Of a stretch of 58,780 nt of DNA, positions 8,116 through 16,645 are shown piece by piece. This DNA comes from Gemmatimonadota bacterium. Lineage in GTDB: Bacteria > Gemmatimonadota > Gemmatimonadetes > Longimicrobiales > Gaopeijiaceae. The position numbers and the translations under genes are program-made. Position 1 is the first letter of the stretch. Each line of letters opens with the position of its first letter. The DNA is taken from positions 81,729 to 140,508 of the forward strand of contig DUBS01000015.1 of assembly GCA_012960225.1 (NCBI GenBank), in the 5' to 3' direction. The notes beneath the pieces were generated by a model that made no database searches, was not told the DNA's origin, and saw only the letters and a program-made list of their open reading frames with translations.

Positions 8116-8156
8116 TAAGGAGGCCGTTAGCGCCTCCGAATACCACTGAGGGTTCC

Positions 8157-8531
8157 TTAGTTACCCGAATTACCCGGGTCTTCAGTCGTACCTGCCGTAG
8201 CACCTTCTGTGGGTTCCTCGCCGAGACCCGGAACCACTGAGACAGGAGCGGGCGCCGCGGAAGGAGCTTCGACCTGGATCACGGACTGGGGTTGTCTGGC
8301 ACGTGAGGACATCACCGATAGCACAAGCGCTAGGACCAAGAATATAGTGCCCGAGATCCATGTAGCTCTGGTCAGAACCGTAGTTGCTTGTCGCCCTCCT
8401 AATATCCCTTCAGTCATCGCAGCGCCGCCACCGACCGCGGCTAGACCGCCACCTTTTCCAGACTGAAGAAGGATTACGACTGACATAAATATGCCGTCGA
8501 CTACTAAGACAGCTAGCAAGAATGTATACAT
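8157..8531 (-). CDS. secG: Preprotein translocase subunit SecG
   Basis: Small inner-membrane partner of SecYE in protein export. The 124 residues begin with a transmembrane helix (MYTFLLAVLVVDGIFMSVV), followed by the conserved LLQSGKGGGLAAVGGG loop and a second helix (ATWISGTIFLVLALVLSVM). The C-terminal about 45 residues are a proline-, alanine- and glutamate-rich tail common in SecG. Linkage to tpiA upstream is a widespread bacterial arrangement. It lies 78 bases after tpiA. Confidence 0.96.
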   Translation of the reverse strand: MYTFLLAVLVVDGIFMSVVILLQSGKGGGLAAVGGGAAMTEGILGGRQATTVLTRATWISGTIFLVLALVLSVMSSRARQPQSVIQVEAPSAAPAPVSVVPGLGEEPTEGATAGTTEDPGNSGN

Positions 8532-8609
8532 CTTCCTTGTATTCCCTTATTCCCCGCCGGAGTGACCCGCTAAACGTCGGAGAGCACCCGAGGGGTGTCA
8601 ACGGCAGCT

Positions 8610-9356
8610 TCAGCCAGCCGCACAGGTAATCTTGCCAAACGATTGGGGGTTGAGGCTGGCACCACCAATAAGGACTCCATCTACATCCTGCGCTGCAAGG
8701 AGTTCTGTTGCGTTGCTTGGTTGGACTGAACCTCCATAAAGAATCTCCGTCCGAGCTGCAGTAGTCGCACCGATGGCCTGCTCCAATCGATTCCGAAGCG
8801 TCCCGTGGGCTCCTGCCGCATCCATGGGCGTTGCTGTCTTTCCTGTACCAATCGCCCAAACTGGCTCATATGCGATTAAAAAATGGGTTTCAGGATCAGG
8901 GATCGAGGTTAAGGCCAAATCAAGTTGGTTCAAGATCACCTCATTGACTCGGCCCGCTTCGCGCTCTTTAAGTGTCTCCCCAACACAAATCACTGGTACG
9001 AGATCCTGCCGAAGAACGGCGGCAACCTTGAGTGCAACTTGTTCATCCGTCTCACCGAACAATTGCCTCCTTTCAGAGTGTCCCACAAGAGCGTAGCTGG
9101 CACCTGCATTAGCTGCCATCGCGGCAGAAATCTCACCGGTAAACGCTCCCCGATCCTCCCAGTGAACATTCTGGATACCAAGCTGGATTCTTGGATCTCT
9201 GTCCTCACACTTATAAGCAGCTAAGAGAGAGATCGCTGGAGGAAAAATCAGAATCTCGTTATTAGCCATCATTTCATTAATTTCAAAAGCACCGAAAAAG
9301 GCACGGACCTCTTCCGGAGCCATGTGCATTTTCCAGTTTCCTGCAATGACCGCCAC
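8610..9356 (-). CDS. tpiA: Triose-phosphate isomerase
   Basis: Interconverts dihydroxyacetone phosphate and glyceraldehyde 3-phosphate. The 248-residue TIM barrel has all catalytic residues: Lys9 in GNWKMH, His93 in VGHSERR and Glu164 in AYEPVWAIGTG, plus the phosphate-binding YGGSVQPSN near the end. The start lies 2 bases beyond the pgk stop, so gap-pgk-tpiA are one transcription unit. Confidence 0.98.
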   Translation of the reverse strand: MAVIAGNWKMHMAPEEVRAFFGAFEINEMMANNEILIFPPAISLLAAYKCEDRDPRIQLGIQNVHWEDRGAFTGEISAAMAANAGASYALVGHSERRQLFGETDEQVALKVAAVLRQDLVPVICVGETLKEREAGRVNEVILNQLDLALTSIPDPETHFLIAYEPVWAIGTGKTATPMDAAGAHGTLRNRLEQAIGATTAARTEILYGGSVQPSNATELLAAQDVDGVLIGGASLNPQSFGKITCAAG

Positions 9357-9358
9357 GT

Positions 9359-10552
9359 CTACTCCTTATCACTTAAGGAATGAACACCGGGTAGCGTCTT
9401 TCCTGCCAAGAAAGCCAACGAGGCACCACCCCCACTCGAGACATGAGTGAGCCGGGAAGTTACCCCTGCAAGGTCAGCTGCCATCGCAGAATCCCCACCC
9501 CCTACTACAACCAAAGCCCCTCTATCACAGACATTCGCCACGGAATGGGCGAGATCTGTGGTTCCGACACCGAATGGTGGAGTCTCAAAAACTCCCATAG
9601 GTCCGTTCCACAAGATTGTATGGGCAGTGTCAATCACATTCCCAAAAGTAGTAGCCGTTTCTGGCCCAATATCTAATACCATGTCATCGTGCCGAATCGC
9701 AGTAGATGCTACGACTCGATGGGGCGCATCCTCCCGGAGTTCCTTCGCTACTATACAGTCTACAGGCAAAAGCAACTTGTCTCCGCTCTTCTGGATAAGG
9801 TCTCGCGCAACTGGAACACGGTCATCTTCGACAAGTGATTCTCCAGTGGACAACCCCATAGCCTGGAAAAAAGTGTTTGCCATCGCACCACCGATAAGTA
9901 ATCGGTCCACACGCTGAAGTAAGGAAGAGATTACGTCGATCTTTCCAGATATCTTTGCACCACCAAGGATTCCCACAAACGGATGCCTGGGCTCGCCCAT
10001 CGTTCTTCCAAGAAAGTGAAGCTCTCGGGCCATTAGCAACCCTGCCACCGCCTCTCCACCCTTTCCTCTCATGGCATCCGCTAACCCTGCCGTCGAAGCA
10101 TGAGCCCGGTGTGCAGCTCCAAAAGCGTCATTCACGAATAGATCCCCAAGTTCCGCCCAAGATTTGGCTAGATCCGAGGCGTTGTCTATCTCGCCAGAGA
10201 GAAATCGCGTGTTTTCAAGCATCACAAGATCAGCGGATAACGGTTGTCCTCTTCCTATCGGGTCGGCTACGAACTCGACGTCCGATGACAGAAGCTCGGC
10301 AAGATGTTCAGCAACGGGCTCTAGCGAGTACAGACGACTTGGACGCGCATTGGGGCGTCCTAAGTGAGAAAGTAAGATGACACGGGCACCGGCCTCGCGG
10401 AGAAACTTTAGTGTCGGAAGCGACGCGACAAGGCGATGATCATCCGAAATCTCGCCATCTTGCATAGGGACATTTAGATCAGCTCGTACGAGAATCGTCC
10501 GACCTGAAAGCTGCCGGTGATCGAAATCCTCAAGCCTCTTCTTGTCGCACAT
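9359..10552 (-). CDS. pgk: Phosphoglycerate kinase
   Basis: Makes ATP from 1,3-bisphosphoglycerate. The 397-residue protein shows the N-terminal substrate domain (TILVRADLNVPMQDGEISDD, LLSHLGRPNA, MLENTRFLSGE), the hinge and the nucleotide domain (GILGGAKISGKIDVI, ILWNGPMGVFETPPFG, VVGGGDSAMA). It is 8 bases downstream of gap. Length and motifs are normal. Confidence 0.98.
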   Translation of the reverse strand: MCDKKRLEDFDHRQLSGRTILVRADLNVPMQDGEISDDHRLVASLPTLKFLREAGARVILLSHLGRPNARPSRLYSLEPVAEHLAELLSSDVEFVADPIGRGQPLSADLVMLENTRFLSGEIDNASDLAKSWAELGDLFVNDAFGAAHRAHASTAGLADAMRGKGGEAVAGLLMARELHFLGRTMGEPRHPFVGILGGAKISGKIDVISSLLQRVDRLLIGGAMANTFFQAMGLSTGESLVEDDRVPVARDLIQKSGDKLLLPVDCIVAKELREDAPHRVVASTAIRHDDMVLDIGPETATTFGNVIDTAHTILWNGPMGVFETPPFGVGTTDLAHSVANVCDRGALVVVGGGDSAMAADLAGVTSRLTHVSSGGGASLAFLAGKTLPGVHSLSDKE

Positions 10553-10560
10553 GGACTCCC

Positions 10561-11589
10561 TTAGTCCCTCGTTGAAGCAGGGAGCCGCTCTCCAACAAAA
10601 CTCACGAGGTCAATGACACGATTTGAGTAGCCCCACTCATTGTCATACCAAGCCAGCACCTTGACCATGCGACCATCCATAACCGCAGTTGAAAGTGAGT
10701 CAACTACTGAACTGTGTGGGTTCCCGGTGTAGTCGATGGACACAAGTGGTTCATCTGACACGCTCAAGATCCCCTTGAGCGACCCAGAAGCAGCTTCTCG
10801 GAAAGCTGCATTAATTTCCTGTTCAGTCGTGTTCTGGTCGACTTCAGCAACAAGATCAACGAGCGAGACATCTGCAGTTGGAACTCGGATTGACATTCCG
10901 TCGATGTGTCCTGCAACCTCGGGAAGCACTAGACCTGTCGCTTTTGCTGCTCCCGTGGTCGTTGGGATCATCGAGAGTGCAGCCGCACGAGCTCTTCTGA
11001 GGTCCTTATGGGGAAGATCAAGGATGCTTTGATCATTTGTATACGCGTGAATCGTAGTCATCAATCCGTGTCGAAATCCGACCGTCTCCGCCAGAATCTT
11101 GACCACTGGTGCCAGACAGTTTGTCGTGCAACTCGCGTTAGATATCACATCGTGTTCATCGGGATCATACTTATCCTGATTGACCCCGAGCACTACCGTA
11201 AGATCTTCATTTTTACCAGGGGCGGAGATAATCACCTTACGAGCACCAGCTGCAAGATGCTTCGCGGCCCCCTTTCGATCACAAAACATTCCCGTCGACT
11301 CAATTACGATATCGATTTCCAGTTCTGACCAAGGCAGTGCACTGGGGTCCCTTTCACTTAGAACCCGGATATTGTCTCCATCCAAAACCAACCCATCATC
11401 CGAAACCTTAACGTCCCCCATATAAGTCCCGTGAACCGAATCATATTTCATGAGATGGGCGAGCGTCTTAGCATCTGTCAGATCGTTCACAGCGACAAAG
11501 TCTAGGTCGCTACGGTCAGCCTGCTTGGCGCTACGTAGAATGTTACGTCCGATCCGTCCGAATCCGTTAATGGCAACGCGGATTGGCAT
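10561..11589 (-). CDS. gap: Glyceraldehyde-3-phosphate dehydrogenase
   Basis: Oxidises and phosphorylates glyceraldehyde 3-phosphate. The Rossmann start is [16 protein letters not shown] and the catalytic cysteine is residue 154 in [12 protein letters not shown], with the partner histidine in [11 protein letters not shown] start at the ATG 11589-11587, which has CAGGAG about 10 bases upstream; the open frame runs 30 codons further with sequence foreign to the family. It heads the gap-pgk-tpiA-secG-E1-E2-lipB series, about 130 bases after aroE, so a promoter in that gap is likely. Confidence 0.97.
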   Translation of the reverse strand: MPIRVAINGFGRIGRNILRSAKQADRSDLDFVAVNDLTDAKTLAHLMKYDSVHGTYMGDVKVSDDGLVLDGDNIRVLSERDPSALPWSELEIDIVIESTGMFCDRKGAAKHLAAGARKVIISAPGKNEDLTVVLGVNQDKYDPDEHDVISNASCTTNCLAPVVKILAETVGFRHGLMTTIHAYTNDQSILDLPHKDLRRARAAALSMIPTTTGAAKATGLVLPEVAGHIDGMSIRVPTADVSLVDLVAEVDQNTTEQEINAAFREAASGSLKGILSVSDEPLVSIDYTGNPHSSVVDSLSTAVMDGRMVKVLAWYDNEWGYSNRVIDLVSFVGERLPASTRD

Positions 11590-11720
11590 GGTGTGTAAGC
11601 TCCTGATTTTAAAAATGGAAATTGACCAGAATAGGAAGATAACGCCTGCGTTAATTGAAAGGGGCGCTAAAGAACACATCGATCTAGATCATGATATTGG
11701 CTAGACCGAGATCACAAAAT

Positions 11721-12560
11721 TCAATCGACCAAACTCTTCTCCATCGCTGCCTGCATAACTTCAACTGGAGCGGGTATCCCCCACCATCTTTCGAATGATG
11801 CAGCCCCTTGCCGAACTAGCATCTCAGCCCCGTCAGTGGCCCGAATATCCATCGCCTCTGCTGCTCGAACAAAAGATGTGACATGCCTTCCATATACAAG
11901 ATCCATCGCTGCCCCAACACAACCCAAACACTCTAAATCCACTGGTGAGACATCATTTTCTTCAAGTCCGAGACAAGTAGCATTAATAACCAGGTCGAAA
12001 TCTTCTCCTTCAATTTCCTCCAGGACTGGGATGACCCGTGTCCTCTCTCCTCCAATACGTCGTGACATCGACCGAGCCCGCTCGGGGGTACGATTGAAAA
12101 TCACGATCTCATCGGCCCCTTCGTCAATCAGACCTAATAGGGAGGCTCTCGCAGCTCCTCCTCCTCCTAAGAGGAGAACTCTGATTCCAGAGGGCACGCT
12201 GCCGAGGAAGAATCTCAACGCACTTCTAAAGCCATCTACATCAGTGTTGTCCCCATGGATTCGGCCCCTTTCATCTCCCCAAAAAGTGTTGCAGGCGCCC
12301 GTTTGTACGACTGCTTCGCTCGCAATCTCTACGACCGCTGCGGCCTTCTCCTTATGAGGGAGCGTAATGTTGCCCCCACCTCCAGAACGAGCGATGCTAA
12401 CCATGAAACCCTCAAGGTCCTCTTCCTTGCATTGCAGAGCGACATAGACCCCATCCACTCCCGCGGCTTCAAATGCCCTATTCTGAATTTCGGGCGACTT
12501 AGAGTGTAGGATGGGGTCACCGAGGAGTGTTAGTAGCCGGGTCTTCGCCGTGAAATTCAT
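11721..12560 (-). CDS. aroE: Shikimate dehydrogenase
   Basis: Reduces 3-dehydroshikimate with NADPH in aromatic amino acid synthesis. The 279 residues show the substrate domain (LGDPILHSKSPEIQNRAF, NITLPHKE with the catalytic lysine, NTDVDGF) and the NADP domain (LLLGGGGAARASL, IFNRTPERA, INATCLGL), then the C-terminal EMLVRQGAASFE helix. Its start overlaps the phosphatase gene upstream by 4 bases. Confidence 0.96.
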   Translation of the reverse strand: MNFTAKTRLLTLLGDPILHSKSPEIQNRAFEAAGVDGVYVALQCKEEDLEGFMVSIARSGGGGNITLPHKEKAAAVVEIASEAVVQTGACNTFWGDERGRIHGDNTDVDGFRSALRFFLGSVPSGIRVLLLGGGGAARASLLGLIDEGADEIVIFNRTPERARSMSRRIGGERTRVIPVLEEIEGEDFDLVINATCLGLEENDVSPVDLECLGCVGAAMDLVYGRHVTSFVRAAEAMDIRATDGAEMLVRQGAASFERWWGIPAPVEVMQAAMEKSLVD

Positions 12561-13057
12561 TTACAGCCTGAAGGGCCAATTCTCTTCAGAACCTTGTTAA
12601 CCAAGTCTTTAATCAAATCAAATGTCTCCAAGTATTCCTGTTCTGTTCCTCCAACCGGATCAGGCACTGACTCCGATATTCCTCCACCTTCCCGTGCGTC
12701 CGCAAATGAAGTAATTAATGAGGAGATTTCACCAGCGCCAAGTTCGGTGACACTCATGAAGTGGGCGGCAGACATCACTAGGATCAAGTCTGCCCAAACC
12801 GCAACCTCTTTAGTTAAGAACGTGGCACGATGTCTCGTGAGGTCGAGGCTATGCGCTTCCGCAGCCCTTAATGCCCCACTTGAAGCACCAGCGCCATCAA
12901 ATGCAGCAATGCCGGCTGAGCGCACTTCAACACTACTCCAGCCCCGCTGTTCTATTTCATTCTGAGCGATAACCTCAGCCATTGGGCTCCGACACGTGTT
13001 ACCAGTGCATACAAATAGCAGCCGGAAGGGTTGCTCGATCTTAGATCGCTTTTCCAT
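12557..13057 (-). CDS. Low-molecular-weight phosphatase, YwlE (protein-arginine phosphatase) type
   Basis: Member of the low-molecular-weight tyrosine phosphatase fold. The P-loop is FVCTGNTCRSPMAE, with nucleophile Cys17 and Arg23 in this start, and the general-acid aspartate lies in VPDPVGG. Threonine in CTGNTCRS, where tyrosine phosphatases have isoleucine or leucine, marks the YwlE group, which removes phosphate from arginine. In Bacillus subtilis ywlE lies near the Sua5 homologue ywlC, as here. The ATG at 13057 has CGGAG just upstream and is preferred to the open-frame start at 13078. Substrate is inferred. Confidence 0.8.
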   Translation of the reverse strand: MEKRSKIEQPFRLLFVCTGNTCRSPMAEVIAQNEIEQRGWSSVEVRSAGIAAFDGAGASSGALRAAEAHSLDLTRHRATFLTKEVAVWADLILVMSAAHFMSVTELGAGEISSLITSFADAREGGGISESVPDPVGGTEQEYLETFDLIKDLVNKVLKRIGPSGCK

Positions 13058-13700
13058 GTAGCTCCGGTATGACCTCACCCAGGTTCGAAATCTGAACCCT
13101 GCCTTCTCGTAAAACTTCCGGTGGATTCACTGTGCAGTCCACAATTGTAGATGGCTCAGAAATCGGCAGCGTACCCGTATCAATTAACATGACGCCGCTT
13201 CCATTGAGACGACTAACCACTTCGACGACCTGGGAAGCCGATCTCGCAGGTAGTTCACCGGGATAATTCACACTTGTGGAAGTGAGGGGGGCACCCAATT
13301 TCTTCAATATGCGCTGAACAATTGGACTAGAGCTCATGCGTACTGCAACCTTGTCACTCTCGCTGCGGATTCCTGGCGGGAAGATACTTCGGGGATCGTG
13401 GAGTACCAAGGTTAATGCTCCTGGCCAAAAGGCCGACCCGAGCAGACGCGCCTCATCATTCCAAGCCAACCCAGCAACCTCTTCAGCTGTGGGAGTAAGT
13501 ATGATCAGTGGCTTTTCCCGAGATCTATGCTTGAGTGCCTGAACACGAGCGACCCCCTTTGTGGTCGGCAGAGACCCAAAGCCATACACCGTCTCTGTAG
13601 GGTACGCGATTACACCTTCTCCCTGGACATGCGAGACCACCAGATCAAGATCCGCCTCGGAATCACTGAGCAAATCGATGTTTAAGAATTTGTCAGACAT
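13041..13700 (-). CDS. L-threonylcarbamoyladenylate synthase (Sua5/YwlC/YrdC)
   Basis: Makes threonylcarbamoyl-AMP, the activated precursor for t6A at position 37 of ANN-decoding tRNAs. The YrdC domain is recognised by VIAYPTETVYGFGS, LKHRSREKPLIIL, FWPGALTLVL, VAVRMSSSPIVQ and TSTSVNYPGELPA. With about 220 residues it lacks the extra C-terminal Sua5 domain, so it is the short YrdC/TsaC form. The ATG at 13700 overlaps the ispD stop by 8 bases and fits the family better than the open-frame start at 13733. Confidence 0.93.
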   Translation of the reverse strand: MSDKFLNIDLLSDSEADLDLVVSHVQGEGVIAYPTETVYGFGSLPTTKGVARVQALKHRSREKPLIILTPTAEEVAGLAWNDEARLLGSAFWPGALTLVLHDPRSIFPPGIRSESDKVAVRMSSSPIVQRILKKLGAPLTSTSVNYPGELPARSASQVVEVVSRLNGSGVMLIDTGTLPISEPSTIVDCTVNPPEVLREGRVQISNLGEVIPELHGKAI

Positions 13701-14400
13701 CACCACACTGTAGACGCAGGATTGCTTGGGCAATCATGAGGTCCGTAGGCCGAGTCACCTTGATGTTTGTACCCCCATCATCGACCATTTGCAGACGAGC
13801 GCCGAAAGATTCGAGGAGCACAGCATCGTCTGTTCCAACTTCTCCACTCTCGTACGCTTGCCGAAGGAGATCGGCAGGGAAAACTTGAGGTGTATGCGCA
13901 TGCCAAAAAACACTTCGGTCTACTGTTTCCAACACTTGAAATTCTTCGTCAACGCGCTTGATCGTGTCGATAACAGGACATCCAGACACTGCACACACAC
14001 CAGTGTTTGCAAGATCAATACATTTCCCGACTATAGCACTCGTCACCAGCGGGCGGGCGGCATCATGGATGGCGATCACGTCTAGGCTCGTAGGGAGTAC
14101 ACTCACGGCATTCCTAACCGATTCAGTCCGGTTGACTCCTCCTTTAACTAATTTGATACGGTCATCCAGCCTTCTGATCCAGTCAGTTATTTCGTCGACA
14201 TCCTGGGGTGCAAGAGACACCACAACTGAAACAACACGATCGTCTCTAAGAAATGGACGCAACGCATGTACTAAAAGAGGTTCGCCATCAAGTTCCAAGA
14301 ATGGCTTACGAGTGCCCCCCATTCGGGTTCCTGACCCCGCCGCAGGCACCACGACACCCACATGGGGTGATGCTTTCCCAGAATCCTGGGGTGCACTCAC
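13693..14400 (-). CDS. ispD: 2-C-methyl-D-erythritol 4-phosphate cytidylyltransferase
   Basis: Third enzyme of the non-mevalonate (MEP) isoprenoid pathway, joining CMP to methylerythritol phosphate. The nucleotide-binding start VVPAAGSGTRMGGTRKPF, the central IAIHDAARPLV and VIDTIKRVD are diagnostic. The 235-residue length is normal. It overlaps dnaB upstream by 4 bases and Sua5 downstream by 8. IspF, often fused or adjacent, is not beside it. Confidence 0.96.
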   Translation of the reverse strand: MSAPQDSGKASPHVGVVVPAAGSGTRMGGTRKPFLELDGEPLLVHALRPFLRDDRVVSVVVSLAPQDVDEITDWIRRLDDRIKLVKGGVNRTESVRNAVSVLPTSLDVIAIHDAARPLVTSAIVGKCIDLANTGVCAVSGCPVIDTIKRVDEEFQVLETVDRSVFWHAHTPQVFPADLLRQAYESGEVGTDDAVLLESFGARLQMVDDGGTNIKVTRPTDLMIAQAILRLQCGDV

Positions 14401-15827
14401 TGACTAGCGGCCGACGTCTCGGATTCAGGATTCGGCCGCACTCCCGGTGAGGTTCTGGATACTGAATCGAACCTTGTATAAGCTTTTTGGAAGTAGAGTT
14501 CTATTACACCTGTTGGACCATTTCTCTGTTTACCAATGATCAGTTCTGTCTTCCCTTGCAGCTCGTCTCGCTTTTCCGGGGGGGCATAATATTCAGGGCG
14601 GAACAAGAACATCACCGTATCAGCGTCCTGCTCGATAGAACCTGAATCTCTAAGATCCGAAAGCATCGGTCGCTTGTCGGTTCGCGCTTCAGGTCCGCGA
14701 GAAAGCTGGGACAGAGCCACAACTGGGATATCAAGTTCCCGAGCAAGTGCCTTTAAGCCTCTTGAAATTTGACTTACTTCCTGAACACGACTTTCGGAGC
14801 GTTGCGTACCACTCATTAGCTGCATGTAATCGATGACGAGTAGCCCTAAATCCTTGTTATCCGCACGAAGTTCCGATTGCAGGCGACGGGCTTTAGCCCG
14901 GATCTCTAGCACGTTGGCACCCGGTTGATCATCAATCCACAGAGGAGCTGTGTTAAGGTACCCAGCTGCTTTTGCAAGACGCTCATGCTCCGATTGAGAT
15001 AGACGCCCAAGCCGAAGTTTCTGCGCATCAACACGACCTTCTGAACACAGCATCCGCTGCACAAGCTGTTGAGCGGACATCTCTAGAGAGAAAATAGCTA
15101 CCGAAATATTGTGTGAAATCGCTGCATTGGCTGCGACATTGAGCACCCACGATGTTTTCCCCATCGAGGGGCGGGCAGCAACAATACATAGGTCACCTTT
15201 TTGAAGCCCTGCCGTCATCCTATCAAGGTCAGGGAAACCCGTCGTCAGACCAGTGATTCCAGATTCAGATTCTTGTAGTCTTTCGATGTGTTCGAATGTA
15301 GGCCACAGAATCTCCTTGATCCATACAAATCCCTCACGCTTATGTGTCTCAGAGACCTGGAAGATACGGGCTTCAGCTTTATCCAGGATTTCATCGACGT
15401 CTCGTTCACCTTGATCATAGACATCTCGAATAATCTGAGAAGATTGTTCGATCAGACGACGAAGTAGGGCCTTCTCCCGCACAATCTGTGCGTGGTACAC
15501 AAGATTTGCGGCCGTCGGGACTGCACTCACAAGTGCAGACAGATAGTCAAAACCTCCAGCTTCGTCGATCTCTCCTGTTTTTTTCAGCTCTTCTGCCACC
15601 GTAATGACATCTAACGCTTTATCGCGTTCAAATAGCCTCAGCATTACGCGATAGAGCCGCCGGTTAGCTTCACGATAGAACATTGAGTCGTCGAGGTGCT
15701 CTACAGCTCTTGTCACCGCCTCGCTGTCAATCAGCATGCCTCCCAGCACCGCTGTCTCAGCCTCCAGTGAGAATGGAGGGCTACGTTCCGGAGAGGACTC
15801 AGAAAAATTGAGTGAGGCTTCCATCAT
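14397..15827 (-). CDS. dnaB: Replicative DNA helicase DnaB
   Basis: Hexameric helicase that unwinds the replication fork. The N-terminal primase-interacting domain (SLEAETAVLGGMLIDSEA onward) is joined to the RecA-like ATPase domain with Walker A ARPSMGKTSWVLN, Walker B LLVIDYMQLMSG, and the LSQLSRGPEARTDKRPMLSD stretch leading to DSGSIEQDADTVMFL. No intein is present; the 476-residue length is uninterrupted. It sits between the uracil-DNA glycosylase and ispD genes on one strand. Confidence 0.98.
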   Translation of the reverse strand: MMEASLNFSESSPERSPPFSLEAETAVLGGMLIDSEAVTRAVEHLDDSMFYREANRRLYRVMLRLFERDKALDVITVAEELKKTGEIDEAGGFDYLSALVSAVPTAANLVYHAQIVREKALLRRLIEQSSQIIRDVYDQGERDVDEILDKAEARIFQVSETHKREGFVWIKEILWPTFEHIERLQESESGITGLTTGFPDLDRMTAGLQKGDLCIVAARPSMGKTSWVLNVAANAAISHNISVAIFSLEMSAQQLVQRMLCSEGRVDAQKLRLGRLSQSEHERLAKAAGYLNTAPLWIDDQPGANVLEIRAKARRLQSELRADNKDLGLLVIDYMQLMSGTQRSESRVQEVSQISRGLKALARELDIPVVALSQLSRGPEARTDKRPMLSDLRDSGSIEQDADTVMFLFRPEYYAPPEKRDELQGKTELIIGKQRNGPTGVIELYFQKAYTRFDSVSRTSPGVRPNPESETSAASQ

Positions 15828-15862
15828 GTCTTACCTGAAATGCGAGCATTCATACGAGCAGC

Positions 15863-16645
15863 TCAGCCACTGTTCAGTACTTGGCGAAGAAGTTGCAAGT
15901 CTTCCCAGAATGCAAACGTCCACTTTGGGTTCCGGAGCAAAGCCGCAGGATGATAAGTCACAATCAAAGGAACACCCTGATAGCTATGCACTTCTCCCCG
16001 GATACGACCAAGTGCAGTCTTCTCTTGACCAGTTAAAAGTCGACCCGCAAAGGATCCAACGGCAAGTAGAGCTTCAGGTTGAATTAGCTGTATTTGCTTC
16101 GTCAGGAAAGGTGAGCACGATTCGATCTCGTTAGGCTTGGGATCTCGATTACCTGGGGGACGGCATTTAAGCACGTTGCAAATGTACGTGTTCCTCTCCC
16201 GTGAGAGGTCAACCGTCGCAAGTAACAAATCGAGAAACTTTCCTGCTGCACCGACAAATGGGATACCGGTATCATCTTCATTCGCGCCTGGCGCCTCACC
16301 GACAACCATCACAGACGCATCTTCAATACCGTCTGAGAACACTACACTCTTTCGACTCTCAGCAAGGCCGCACCGAGTACAAGCTAACGCGTGATGACGG
16401 AGGTCCTTGTACGATTTGGGCAACTCGGGACTGGGTAGGATCGGCTGCTTCGATTGCACAGCTGTACCCTGGTGACTAACAGAACTCAGGAAATCTGAAG
16501 AAGGGGGCTGTTCACGGAAAGTGGACACTGCCCGGAGAGCTTCCTCACGGGTCAAATGAGGGAGGAAAAAGTCTTGATCATTGATTTCTTTCCGCTGCTG
16601 AAGCAGCTGAGCAGCCTCCTCAATTTGAGATCGCCTGGTTGTCAT
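15863..16645 (-). CDS. Uracil-DNA glycosylase, family 4 (iron-sulphur type)
   Basis: Removes uracil from DNA to start base-excision repair. After a variable N-terminal about 90 residues comes the domain with four cluster-binding cysteines: ACTRCGLAESR (two), YICNVLKCRPPGNRDP and IESCSPFL. Active-site motifs are GEAPGANEDDTGIPFVG and VTYHPAALLRNP near the C-terminus. The start overlaps the coaBC stop by 4 bases. The low-conservation N-terminal part is usual for this family. Confidence 0.94.
   Translation of the reverse strand: MTTRRSQIEEAAQLLQQRKEINDQDFFLPHLTREEALRAVSTFREQPPSSDFLSSVSHQGTAVQSKQPILPSPELPKSYKDLRHHALACTRCGLAESRKSVVFSDGIEDASVMVVGEAPGANEDDTGIPFVGAAGKFLDLLLATVDLSRERNTYICNVLKCRPPGNRDPKPNEIESCSPFLTKQIQLIQPEALLAVGSFAGRLLTGQEKTALGRIRGEVHSYQGVPLIVTYHPAALLRNPKWTFAFWEDLQLLRQVLNSG

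Noticed and set aside
9447-9917. Long open frame opposite pgk, and similar long frames opposite gap, aroE, lipB and others
   Set aside because: They are shadows of confidently identified genes and show no family resemblance.
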